Below the pieces are notes generated by a model. That model did not search any database. It was given only the letters and a program-made list of their open reading frames with translations, and was not told the DNA's origin. DNA of 64,000 bases. It comes from Bacteroidales bacterium UBA6192 (lineage in GTDB: Bacteria > Bacteroidota > Bacteroidia > Bacteroidales > F082). This document shows, in pieces, positions 29,234-36,993 of the stretch. The position numbers and the translations under genes were made by a program. How positions within the stretch are numbered: the stretch's first letter is position 1; each line of letters opens with the position of its first letter. The stretch covers positions 1-64,000 of the forward strand of contig DITE01000059.1 in the NCBI GenBank assembly GCA_002422725.1, in the 5' to 3' direction.

Positions 29234-29521
29234 CTAAATGGCTTCGGTTACCACTACTTTGGCCAGCAAATCACCATAAGGGATGACCAGCAGTTTGCGG
29301 CCTTCATAATCCACTTCGGTGCCTGAGTATTTTTTAAACAACACTGAATCACCCACTACGATAGCAGGATTTTCAACATTGCCAATGGCGAGCACTTTGG
29401 CTAACTGGGGCTTTTCTTTTGCCGAGTCGGGAATGATGATACCCGAAGCAGTTTTCTGTTCTTTTTTGTCATCGGTCAGGTCGAGGATGACATTTTCATT
29501 TAAAGGTTGTAGCTCTTTCAT
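29234..29521 (-). CDS. groES: GroES-family co-chaperonin without adjacent GroEL
   Basis: 95 residues, the usual length. The fold markers are LQPLNENVIL, the mobile loop KTASGIIIPDSAKEKPQ that contacts GroEL, VLAIGNV, GDSVLFKKYSGTEV and LLVIPYGDLLA. GroES caps the GroEL chamber during protein folding. GroEL, normally the next gene, is absent; a thioredoxin/glutaredoxin hybrid lies 16 bases upstream in the same operon instead. With an intact mobile loop it probably still works with a GroEL encoded elsewhere; whether it is the only or an extra copy cannot be seen here. Confidence 0.93.
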   Translation of the reverse strand: MKELQPLNENVILDLTDDKKEQKTASGIIIPDSAKEKPQLAKVLAIGNVENPAIVVGDSVLFKKYSGTEVDYEGRKLLVIPYGDLLAKVVVTEAI

Positions 29522-29537
29522 GATGATTACATTATTA

Positions 29538-30134
29538 TTAATTGGATTGTTGTTGAATTCCTAAAATAGTATTGATGCGCAAACGATCAAAGCCAACGAT
29601 GACTTCTCCTTCAATATCGGTCTGTGGCACTCCCTGTTGCCCGCTGCGGCGTACCATTTCTTCAGCAGCTTGCTGGTTGTGCGAAACATCAATTTCGGTG
29701 TAACGGATATGATGCGATTTTAAATAGTTTTTCAGCGTGGTGCACCATGAGCAGCTGGGAGTGGTGTAAACGACCACCCTTTTCTGTTTTACACCGCTCT
29801 CTTTTTCACGGGCCTGATGGAATGCTTCATCGAATAGAGAATTATAGAAAGAAGGATCGTTGCAGCCTTTGACAACATTGCTGAACGTTTTTCCATCGAA
29901 AACAAGTAGGGAAGGAACAGAGGTAATCTGATACATTTCATGTATATCGCGAACCTGCGCAACATCTGCAGCCATGATATGTATGCCGGAATGTTTGTCA
30001 GCTGCTTTTTGAAGATTGCCATAACTGCATTCACTGGCTTCCGATCCTGATTTGTAAAGGAGTAGATAGCTTTTCTCACCTTCTTTAAGCTGGCCGTGAA
30101 GCTCATCGAAAGAATGTATTGTTTTAACAGGCAT
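29538..30134 (-). CDS. Thioredoxin-like/glutaredoxin hybrid protein
   Basis: 198 residues from ATG 30134 (MPVKTIHSF); the frame extends to 30173 but that part looks non-coding. Residues about 1-105 are thioredoxin-like (YLLLYKSGSEAS, ADVAQVRDIHEMYQITSVPS with the cis-proline), but the redox position lacks CxxC, so this half cannot do normal dithiol chemistry. Residues about 118-195 are a glutaredoxin with an intact CSWC site (YTTPSCSWC) and GVPQTDI cis-proline region. One predicted use is reduction of disulfides or metal handling with the thioredoxin half as a docking domain. It is 16 bases upstream of groES on the same strand, suggesting a joint response to protein damage. Confidence 0.85.
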   Translation of the reverse strand: MPVKTIHSFDELHGQLKEGEKSYLLLYKSGSEASECSYGNLQKAADKHSGIHIMAADVAQVRDIHEMYQITSVPSLLVFDGKTFSNVVKGCNDPSFYNSLFDEAFHQAREKESGVKQKRVVVYTTPSCSWCTTLKNYLKSHHIRYTEIDVSHNQQAAEEMVRRSGQQGVPQTDIEGEVIVGFDRLRINTILGIQQQSN

Positions 30135-30251
30135 AGTGTTTTTTTCGAACCAGGGTATCAAACCATATGCCATTGAGTAAAATGAAGGCGATTGGAAAAA
30201 TAAACTGTCAAAATTGCAGCTAAAGGCAATTGTGCGACAAATATGCCCGGG

Positions 30252-30698
30252 TCAATAAAAATAGGGAACCAACCTCCAGGTTTTATGCATATATTCTTCA
30301 TATTCTGCAAACTGACGTTTCAAATTGTTTTCTTCAAAGTGAAGTTTAAGAATAAGGTCAATCAACAGGATGAGCAAGGCTATTAACCTTGGCCAGGTGA
30401 AATAATCCACCACAAGGGGCCCAACTACCAACAACTGGGCAAGATACATAGGATGCCTCAGCACACTGTAAATACCAGTGGTGATTAACTCTCCGCCGGC
30501 TTTTGGCAGGGGAGCTACATTAAAATTACCAATGCGCATCTGAAGAATTGCTGAAACACCCAACACAAGTCCGGCTACCTGAACCAGCAGCCCATTGACT
30601 GAAACTGACAGAATAGATCCTGACATTCCGATATAAATCAGGCAGATAAACTGAAACAGAACAAATATATATGCAATGAATGTGTTGCGCATAATCAT
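30252..30698 (-). CDS. Isoprenylcysteine methyltransferase (ICMT)-like membrane protein
   Basis: 148 residues from ATG 30698; the longer frame begins with a TTG upstream of the promoter and is rejected. Four hydrophobic segments are visible. The C-terminal half has the ICMT/PEMT signature: GIYSVLRHPMYLAQLL, then a hydrophobic stretch and FEENNLKRQFAEYEEYMHKT with the conserved E-E-N-L and Y-x-x-Y pattern that binds SAM and closes the site. Bacterial members methylate unknown small or lipid substrates in the inner membrane. The leader has an inverted repeat ending four bases before the start codon. Confidence 0.85.
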   Translation of the reverse strand: MIMRNTFIAYIFVLFQFICLIYIGMSGSILSVSVNGLLVQVAGLVLGVSAILQMRIGNFNVAPLPKAGGELITTGIYSVLRHPMYLAQLLVVGPLVVDYFTWPRLIALLILLIDLILKLHFEENNLKRQFAEYEEYMHKTWRLVPYFY

Positions 30699-30702
30699 GA
30701 AA

Positions 30703-30774
30703 AACTCCCGGCTGCCTGTCTCCTTGGAAACCGGCGTTTTAAGCAAGTAGTGAGTTTGAAAAAAGCCGGGAGTT
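30703..30774 (-). promoter_or_regulatory. Structured leader with possible attenuator before the ICMT-like gene
   Basis: An 11-bp perfect inverted repeat (AGCCGGGAGTT at 30764-30774 and AACTCCCGGCT at 30703-30713) encloses 50 bases. Read as minus-strand RNA, the second arm is followed by U-rich sequence just before AUG, like a terminator. The first arm can also pair with GCCGG at 30731-30735 plus the A-run beside it, which would exclude the long stem. No known riboswitch class was recognised. Confidence 0.45.
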
Positions 30775-30778
30775 AGCA

Positions 30779-30786
30779 CAAAGATA
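30779..30786 (-). promoter_or_regulatory. -7 element for the ICMT-like gene
   Basis: TATCTTTG on the minus strand. Transcription should begin close to 30772, inside the first arm of the leader inverted repeat. Confidence 0.5.
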
Positions 30787-30920
30787 CGCAGAAATGATCG
30801 CTGCGCAAACAATTTTCCGGTAGTTTTCCTTTAAAAGGATCAAAACTTCAGAATTCTTTTTCAGATTTCTTTCCGGCTTGTTTTAATTCATTCTAAATTA
30901 TACGAACCACCCAATTCCAA

Positions 30921-30951
30921 TTCGTGCGATGTAAGCTAAAAACTACCTTTG
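30921..30951 (+). promoter_or_regulatory. Promoter for the citrate lyase operon
   Basis: TTC at 30921-30923 (one off TTG), 20 bases, then TACCTTTG at 30944-30951. The start codon is 25 bases downstream of the -7 element. Confidence 0.6.
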
Positions 30952-30976
30952 TAAGTTAAAACCTAACAATTGCAGC

Positions 30977-32191
30977 ATGATGATAGCAACAGCAGGAAAT
31001 AAAGGAAAAGATGTCCGGTCCGATTGCCAGGTCTCATTGGAAATCAGGCAGGAAGGAGGGCGTGAACTGGTTTTGGAAAGCAAGGTGGAGCGTCTCTATG
31101 GCAGGCAAATCAGGGCACAGATACATGCTATTCTTGATTTTTTTGACCTTGAACATGTTAGCCTTCACCTGGACGACTCAGGCGCAGTGCCTTTGGTGAT
31201 TGCTGCCAGGATAGAGGCTGCCATCAGGAAACTAATAAAAACTGATAAGGAGTTTCTGCCCGAGCAGCTGCCACAAAACATGCAGGTGACCTTGCGTGAC
31301 CGACACCGCTTTTCGCGGCTTTATCTCCCCGGCAATAGTCCTAAACTGATGCTGAATGCCGGTATTCACTATCCCGATGGAATTATACTCGATCTGGAGG
31401 ATTCCGTTGCCCCCGACCGGAAGTTTGAAGCGGCTTTTCTGGTACGCAACGCATTGAGAGCAATTGACTTTTATGGAGCCGAACGCATGGTGCGCATCAA
31501 TCAGGTGCCTGCCGGATTGAATGATATTGAGTTTGTTGCGCCTCATGGACTTAACCTTATACTTGTTCCAAAGGTTGAAGAAGCTGGTCAGATACACCAG
31601 GTAAATGAAAAAATTGAAGCAGTGCGAAAAGAGAAAGGGTTTAAGCAACCCATCTGGCTCATGCCAATTATTGAAAGTGCCCTTGGCGTTGTGAATGCCT
31701 ATGCAATTGCATCAGCAGCACCCAATGTTGTTGCCCTTGCAGTAGGGCTTGAAGATTACACAGCCGATATAGGTGCCAGACGTACCAACGAAGCCTGGGA
31801 ATCGTTTTATGCCCGCTCATCCGTTGTCAATGCTGCACGTGCGGCTGGTATTCAGCCAATTGACTCAGTATTTTCGGACGTGGATGATATGGAAGCCCTG
31901 GCAAACAATGTCAAAATCTCAAAAAGTCTGGGTTTTGATGGAATGGGATGCATTCACCCCAGGCAGATAGCAGTGATTCACGAAAATTTCGCACCCAATC
32001 CGGCCGAAATTGACAAAGCCAAAAAAATAGTCCTTGCTTTTGAGGATGCTGGCAAGAAAGGCCTTGGCGTGGTGAGTCTGGGATCAAAAATGATCGACCC
32101 ACCGGTAGTGAAAAGAGCGCTGAAAACCATTCAGCTCGCTGTTGGTCGTGGACTATTGGATCACGACTGGATGGTAAATGAACAACAATAA
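30977..32191 (+). CDS. Fused citrate lyase acyl-carrier (CitD) and beta (CitE) subunits
   Basis: 404 residues. Residues about 1-95 match CitD: an AGNKGKDVRSDC start in which Ser15 is the likely attachment site of the phosphoribosyl-dephospho-CoA group, EIRQEGGRELVLESKVER, and DDSGAVPLVIAARIEAAIRK near the end. Residues about 105-400 match CitE/HpcH: RFSRLYLPGNSPKLM, GIILDLEDSVAPDRK, VRINQ, PIIESALGVVNAYAI, AVGLEDYTADIGARRT, SKSLGFDGMGCIHPRQ. CitE cleaves the citryl thioester to oxaloacetate and acetyl-ACP. Separate citD and citE genes are the usual form; here they are one reading frame without frameshift. The alpha subunit follows after two bases. Citramalate or another hydroxyacid is an alternative substrate. 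Confidence 0.92.
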   Translation: MMIATAGNKGKDVRSDCQVSLEIRQEGGRELVLESKVERLYGRQIRAQIHAILDFFDLEHVSLHLDDSGAVPLVIAARIEAAIRKLIKTDKEFLPEQLPQNMQVTLRDRHRFSRLYLPGNSPKLMLNAGIHYPDGIILDLEDSVAPDRKFEAAFLVRNALRAIDFYGAERMVRINQVPAGLNDIEFVAPHGLNLILVPKVEEAGQIHQVNEKIEAVRKEKGFKQPIWLMPIIESALGVVNAYAIASAAPNVVALAVGLEDYTADIGARRTNEAWESFYARSSVVNAARAAGIQPIDSVFSDVDDMEALANNVKISKSLGFDGMGCIHPRQIAVIHENFAPNPAEIDKAKKIVLAFEDAGKKGLGVVSLGSKMIDPPVVKRALKTIQLAVGRGLLDHDWMVNEQQ

Positions 32192-32193
32192 TA

Positions 32194-33765
32194 ATGCAGA
32201 ACATGAAAAAATACGATAATCTGGTTACCAATGCTGCAGGCCGTATCGTGCCAACCATAATCAACGGCGAAGAGCATGTCCCTTTTATGGGTGTTGGAAA
32301 GTATAAACCCACCGGCCGCAAACATGCACCTTCGATTGCAAGTTGTGCCGATTACCCTGCGGATGGCAATAAATTGGTTCCTGACCTGAAAGAAGCATTG
32401 ATCCTGGCTGGTATACGCGATGGAATAACCATTTCGACCCACCACCATTTCCGCGATGGAGACCTGATAGCCAATCAGATTTTTGATATTGCCCACGAGC
32501 TGGGCATTAAGAACCTAAGGTGGTTTCCCTCAGCCTCTTTTTCGTGCCACAAACAACTGATTAAATATCTGGAAGATGGCACAATCAACCGTATCGAAGG
32601 CAGCATGAACGGCCCTTTAGGCAGGTTTTGCTCCGAAGGCAAGATGCAGGGTATTGGCATTCTACGGTCGCATGGCGGACGTTATCAGGCTGTTCAGGAT
32701 GGCGAAGTGAAAATTGATATAGCCGTTATTGCTGCGCCAACTGCCGACGCTTTTGGCAATGCCAACGGGGTTAATGGCCCTGCAGCCTGTGGCTCATTGG
32801 GGTTTGCTTTAGCCGATTCGCAATATGCTGATAAAGTGATTGTTGTTACAGATAATCTGGTGCCGTTTCCCTGTATACCCTGGCAGATTCACGGTAATTT
32901 TGTTGATTATACAGTGGTGGTGGATCAGGTGGGGCTACCCGAAAAAATTGTTTCCGGAACTACTCAGGTTACCCGGAGTCCCGACCGGCTTCTGCTGGCT
33001 GAGATGACGGCCCGCTTGTGCGAAGAAGCCGGATTGATTCATGATGGGTTTTCCTATCAGGCCGGTGCTGGCGGGACTGCTTTGTCTATTGGTATTTATT
33101 TCAGCGAGATTCTGAAGAGAAACAATTGGAAAGCCAGGTTTATCCGTGCAGGGAGTAACAAATACCCGGTTGCCATGCTCGAAGAGGGTCTTGTGGATTA
33201 CATCCTCGATGGACAAACCTTTGACCTTGAAGGCGTAAGGTCGATGCGCGACAATCCCGGACATGTGAGCACTTCTCCATTCACGTCATACAATTATCAT
33301 GGCAAGGGCAACTTTGCAGGCATGGTCGATGTGGTGATCCTTGGTGCCACCGAGGTGGATGTGCATTTCAATGCAAATGTGGTTACCCATTCCGATGGTT
33401 ATCTCCTGCATGGCATTGGTGGTTGGCAGAACTGTCTTTTTGGAAAGACCGTTATCCTGCCCATTCCACTTTTCCGCGACCGGATTCCGGTTATTCTCGA
33501 TGAAGTTACAACTATCTGTGGTCCAGGTGATCTTATCGATGTGATTGTTACCGAAAGAGGTATTGCCATCAATCCAAAGCGCACCGATCTTTTCGAAAAA
33601 CTTAAAGGCAGTAAGCTCCCCATAAAAACCATACAGGAATTAAAGGCTGAGGCGGAAGCCATATGCGGAAAACCTGATAAACCGCGTCTGGGTGACGAAA
33701 TCGTTGCTGCCATCAAATGGGTCGATGGTACGGTGATCGATGTGGTTCGAAGGGTACTGGATTAA
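32194..33765 (+). CDS. citF: Citrate lyase alpha subunit (citrate CoA-transferase)
   Basis: 523 residues starting two bases after the fused citDE gene (ATG 32194; ATG 32203 is also possible). Conserved CitF blocks are present throughout: DGITISTHHHFRDGDL, GIGILRSHGGRYQAVQDGE, PTADAFGNANGVNGPAACGS, YQAGAGGTALSIG, GATEVDVHFNANVVT, SDGYLLHGIGG, GIAINPKRTDLFEKL, DGTVIDVVRRV. CitF transfers the acyl carrier from acetate to citrate. The operon lacks citC, citG and citX, which make and charge the prosthetic group, and lacks a citrate carrier; these must lie elsewhere if the enzyme is active. Confidence 0.95.
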   Translation: MQNMKKYDNLVTNAAGRIVPTIINGEEHVPFMGVGKYKPTGRKHAPSIASCADYPADGNKLVPDLKEALILAGIRDGITISTHHHFRDGDLIANQIFDIAHELGIKNLRWFPSASFSCHKQLIKYLEDGTINRIEGSMNGPLGRFCSEGKMQGIGILRSHGGRYQAVQDGEVKIDIAVIAAPTADAFGNANGVNGPAACGSLGFALADSQYADKVIVVTDNLVPFPCIPWQIHGNFVDYTVVVDQVGLPEKIVSGTTQVTRSPDRLLLAEMTARLCEEAGLIHDGFSYQAGAGGTALSIGIYFSEILKRNNWKARFIRAGSNKYPVAMLEEGLVDYILDGQTFDLEGVRSMRDNPGHVSTSPFTSYNYHGKGNFAGMVDVVILGATEVDVHFNANVVTHSDGYLLHGIGGWQNCLFGKTVILPIPLFRDRIPVILDEVTTICGPGDLIDVIVTERGIAINPKRTDLFEKLKGSKLPIKTIQELKAEAEAICGKPDKPRLGDEIVAAIKWVDGTVIDVVRRVLD

Positions 33766-33879
33766 GCTTTTGCATTACTATTTGCTGTGTCGATTTGTCA
33801 GGTTTTTGGTTTATGCTTCAATCCCGATGAAGGATCAAAGGCCTGCAGCCTGTATGCATGAAAGCGTTGGAATATTTCT

Positions 33880-33887
33880 TACTTTTG
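33880..33887 (+). promoter_or_regulatory. -7 element for lpdA
   Basis: TACTTTTG, 40 bases before ATG 33928. No -33 TTG at a standard distance. Confidence 0.45.
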
Positions 33888-33927
33888 CCTCATAAAATAA
33901 ATATCCAACCGAATAAATATCTGAACA

Positions 33928-35319
33928 ATGAAATACGATGTAATCGTTATAGGCAGTGGACCTGGAGGTTATGTAGCTGCCATAAGGGCTTCCCAGCTTG
34001 GTAAAAAAGTCGCTGTTGTCGAAAAAAGTGAAATAGGTGGAGTATGCCTCAACTGGGGCTGTATCCCTACGAAAGCTCTCTTGAAGAGTGCACAGGTATT
34101 CAATTACACAAAACATGCAGCAGATTACGGTATTAGCCTTGTTGGCGAGCCAAAGCCCGATCTGGAAGCCATGGTAAAACGCAGCCGGGCAGTAGCTGAC
34201 GGCATGAGTAAAGGAGTTCAGTTTCTGTTCAAAAAGAATAAAATTGAGTTGATTGCTGGTGTAGGAAAACTAAAAAAGGGTCAGAAGGTGGAGGTTACAG
34301 CGGCTGATAATAAGATTACCGATTATGAGGCCGAGCATATCATACTGGCCACCGGATCAAGGTCGAAGCAGTTGCCAGGCATGCCAATCGATGGAAAAAA
34401 AATCATCGGTTACCGCGAAGCTATGGTGCTTCCCGAAATGCCCTCATCGATGGTAGTGGTGGGCTCAGGAGCCATTGGATCGGAATTCGCTTTTTTCTAT
34501 AACTCAATGGGTGTTGAGGTTACTTTGGTGGAATTTTTACCAAATATCCTTCCGATTGAAGATGAGGAAGTTTCAAAACAGTTGGAACGGTCCTTTAAGA
34601 AATCCAAAATGAAAGTGATGACCAACTCCTCTGTGGAAAAGGTGGATACAACAGGCGAAAAGTGTAAGGTGACCATCAAGACCAAAAAGGGTGAAGAGAT
34701 TATTGAGGCAGACATTGTGTTGTCGGCAGTTGGTGTGGCAACAAATCTCGAAGGAATTGGCCTCGAGGAGGTAGGTGTGGCTACAGAAAAAGGAAAAGTT
34801 ATTGTTGACGATTTTTATCGCACCAATGTAAAAGGTGTTTACGCCATTGGCGATATCGTGCATGGTCCGGCACTTGCCCATGTGGCCTCTCATGAGGGGA
34901 TTACCTGTGTTGAAGCTTTATGCGGATTGCATGCCGAACCCCTTGATTATGGCAATATTCCTTCCTGCACCTATACCAACCCCGAAGTGGCCTCTGTTGG
35001 TCTCACCGAAAAGCAGGCAATTGAAAAGGGTTATGAAATCAAAGTGGGGAAGTTTCCGTTTTCGGCCTCTGGCAAGGCCAGTGCCGGCGGTAGTAAGGAT
35101 GGTTTCGTAAAGGTGATTTTTGATGCAAAATATGGCGAATGGTTAGGTTGTCACATGATTGGTGACAATGTTACCGAAATGATTGCCGAAGCTGTTGCAG
35201 CCCGAAAACTGGAAACAACAGGACATGAAATTATCAAAACGATTCACCCTCACCCAACCATGTCGGAAGCAATCATGGAAGCCGCTGCCGATGCCTATGG
35301 TGAAGTGATTCATTTATAA
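33928..35319 (+). CDS. lpdA: Dihydrolipoyl dehydrogenase
   Basis: 463 residues. FAD-binding GSGPGG (9-14), the redox disulfide GGVCLNWGC (Cys40, Cys45), the NAD-binding GSGAIGSEFA, the second FAD motif YAIGDI, and the C-terminal HPHPTMSEA with the catalytic His-Glu pair are all intact. The enzyme reoxidises lipoamide in 2-oxoacid dehydrogenase complexes or the glycine cleavage system. No E1 or E2 gene is adjacent. Its place after citrate lyase may reflect shared central-carbon use, but it has its own -7 box. Confidence 0.97.
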   Translation: MKYDVIVIGSGPGGYVAAIRASQLGKKVAVVEKSEIGGVCLNWGCIPTKALLKSAQVFNYTKHAADYGISLVGEPKPDLEAMVKRSRAVADGMSKGVQFLFKKNKIELIAGVGKLKKGQKVEVTAADNKITDYEAEHIILATGSRSKQLPGMPIDGKKIIGYREAMVLPEMPSSMVVVGSGAIGSEFAFFYNSMGVEVTLVEFLPNILPIEDEEVSKQLERSFKKSKMKVMTNSSVEKVDTTGEKCKVTIKTKKGEEIIEADIVLSAVGVATNLEGIGLEEVGVATEKGKVIVDDFYRTNVKGVYAIGDIVHGPALAHVASHEGITCVEALCGLHAEPLDYGNIPSCTYTNPEVASVGLTEKQAIEKGYEIKVGKFPFSASGKASAGGSKDGFVKVIFDAKYGEWLGCHMIGDNVTEMIAEAVAARKLETTGHEIIKTIHPHPTMSEAIMEAAADAYGEVIHL

Positions 35320-35363
35320 ATGATTGACCGTTCAAATGTTTTGTTGCACTTAATTTAGTTGTC

Positions 35364-35906
35364 ATGGAAATTATCGAAACCGGAATTCCCGATTTATTTA
35401 TTGTGAAACCTATGGTTTTTGAAGATAATCGTGGCTATTTCTTCGAGTCATACAACAAGGAGAAATTCCTTCAAAAAGGCATCGATCAGAACTTTGTTCA
35501 GGACAATGAGTCAAAGTCTATGAAGAATGTTTTGCGTGGATTGCATTTTCAGGCTCCTCCCTATGCGCAGGGTAAACTGGTAAGAGTAATGAAAGGCGCT
35601 GTGCTCGATGTTGCTGTCGACATCCGAAAAAATTCACCCACTTATGGACAGTGGGCTTCCATCGAACTCACAGAGTCGAACAAATGGATGTATTGGGTTC
35701 CACCTGGGTTTGCCCATGGATTTGTGACTTTAGAAGACAATACGGTGTTTTTTTACAAATGTACTAATATGTACAACAAAGCTTCTGAAGGCAGTATCCG
35801 TTGGAACGACCCTGATTTGAATATCAACTGGGGGATACAGCATCCCATTCTGTCTGAAAAGGATCAGATGGCTCCACTTTTTAAGGATTTTATAAGTCCT
35901 TTTTAA
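35364..35906 (+). CDS. rfbC: dTDP-4-dehydrorhamnose 3,5-epimerase
   Basis: 180 residues. RmlC cupin motifs: FFESYNKEKF, QDNESKS, NVLRGLHFQ with the catalytic His61, GKLVRVMKGAVLDVAVDIR, and WVPPGFAHGF. It makes dTDP-4-dehydro-L-rhamnose for surface polysaccharide. The rest of the dTDP-rhamnose pathway (rfbA, rfbB, rfbD) is not in the window, which is unusual but seen in fragmented Bacteroidota pathways. It starts 44 bases after lpdA. Confidence 0.95.
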   Translation: MEIIETGIPDLFIVKPMVFEDNRGYFFESYNKEKFLQKGIDQNFVQDNESKSMKNVLRGLHFQAPPYAQGKLVRVMKGAVLDVAVDIRKNSPTYGQWASIELTESNKWMYWVPPGFAHGFVTLEDNTVFFYKCTNMYNKASEGSIRWNDPDLNINWGIQHPILSEKDQMAPLFKDFISPF

Positions 35907-35991
35907 TGCACACTTTTCCTTTACAACCCATGATCTATATGCTTTTCCTGGTAGTTAAAGACAATCTAGTTGCTAATACCAGTATGCATTT

Positions 35992-36993
35992 ATGGTAAAA
36001 AATATACTGATTACGGTTTTACTCACCCTGCTGGTAACCACCTTATTCTGGATGTGGTATTACCGACCAGAAGGAGCCACAATCAACATGTCTTCATTGA
36101 ATATCCAGCTTGATGAAAAAACCAAGCCTTCCAATACCATGGTAAAGAGTATTGATTTGCCCGACACACTTAGCTTTGCTGGTCATGAGGTACCTCTCGA
36201 ACTATTTTATGTGCGTGAGAGCCTCGAACGTGAACTAATTGTTAATACTTACTGGCACAGCTCAACCTTGTTGTTGCTTAAGCGCGCCAACAGGTGGTTT
36301 CCTGTTATTGAACCGATACTGGCACAGCACAATATTCCCAACGATTTTAAGTATCTCTGCATGATCGAGAGCAATCTGACGAACGCAAGGTCACCTGCCG
36401 GTGCTGTTGGTTTCTGGCAATTTCTCGAAGGCACGGCAAAAGACTATGGCCTCGAAGTGAACAAAGATGTGGATGAAAGGTACCATGTGGAAAAATCAAC
36501 CCTGGCTGCCTGCTTCTACCTGAATAAATCGTATGCCAGATTCAACAACTGGGCATTGGTTGCCGCATCATACAATGCCGGCCAGAAAAGAATCAACGGT
36601 TTTCTCGAAAATCAACTGGCGAATTCTTATTTCGACCTGCATATGGCTGAGGAAACTGACCGATATCTGCACCGTATGCTGGCAATGAAGCTGATTTACA
36701 GCGACCCCGAAAAATATGGCTTTTTCCCTGATATTGAGAAACTGTATGCCCCTTTGGAGTTTTCCACAGTGGTTGTAAACGACGACATAAAGAATCTGGC
36801 TGAATTTGCTGCTGAAACTAGAATCAGTTACAAATTATTGAAGTATTTCAACCCCTGGCTAAGGTCAAATAGATTGCCGGTTCGACGCGGTGATGCGTAT
36901 ACGATTAAAGTTCCAACAGGAAGATTTGCCAAAACACATGCGATTTACAAACAGTCTGAATCAATCAGCGATACAATTTTCTTTGAGGAATGA
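35992..36993 (+). CDS. Membrane-anchored lytic transglycosylase (SLT domain)
   Basis: 333 residues with one N-terminal membrane segment (about residues 4-22). The SLT/MltD-like catalytic domain has YLCMIESNLTN (catalytic Glu126), SPAGAVGFWQF, LAACFYLNKSY and VAASYNAGQKRI. It cuts peptidoglycan glycan strands to leave 1,6-anhydro ends in the periplasm. The C-terminal 60 residues contain a LysM-like remnant (ISYKLLKYFNPWL) but no clear second module. Its stop overlaps the uvrA start by four bases. Confidence 0.92.
   Translation: MVKNILITVLLTLLVTTLFWMWYYRPEGATINMSSLNIQLDEKTKPSNTMVKSIDLPDTLSFAGHEVPLELFYVRESLERELIVNTYWHSSTLLLLKRANRWFPVIEPILAQHNIPNDFKYLCMIESNLTNARSPAGAVGFWQFLEGTAKDYGLEVNKDVDERYHVEKSTLAACFYLNKSYARFNNWALVAASYNAGQKRINGFLENQLANSYFDLHMAEETDRYLHRMLAMKLIYSDPEKYGFFPDIEKLYAPLEFSTVVVNDDIKNLAEFAAETRISYKLLKYFNPWLRSNRLPVRRGDAYTIKVPTGRFAKTHAIYKQSESISDTIFFEE

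Noticed and set aside
29156..30251. Complete groESL operon
   Set aside because: No GroEL frame is present on either side of groES.
30699..30812. N-terminal extension of the ICMT-like frame
   Set aside because: It begins with TTG upstream of the TATCTTTG box and spans the leader hairpin.
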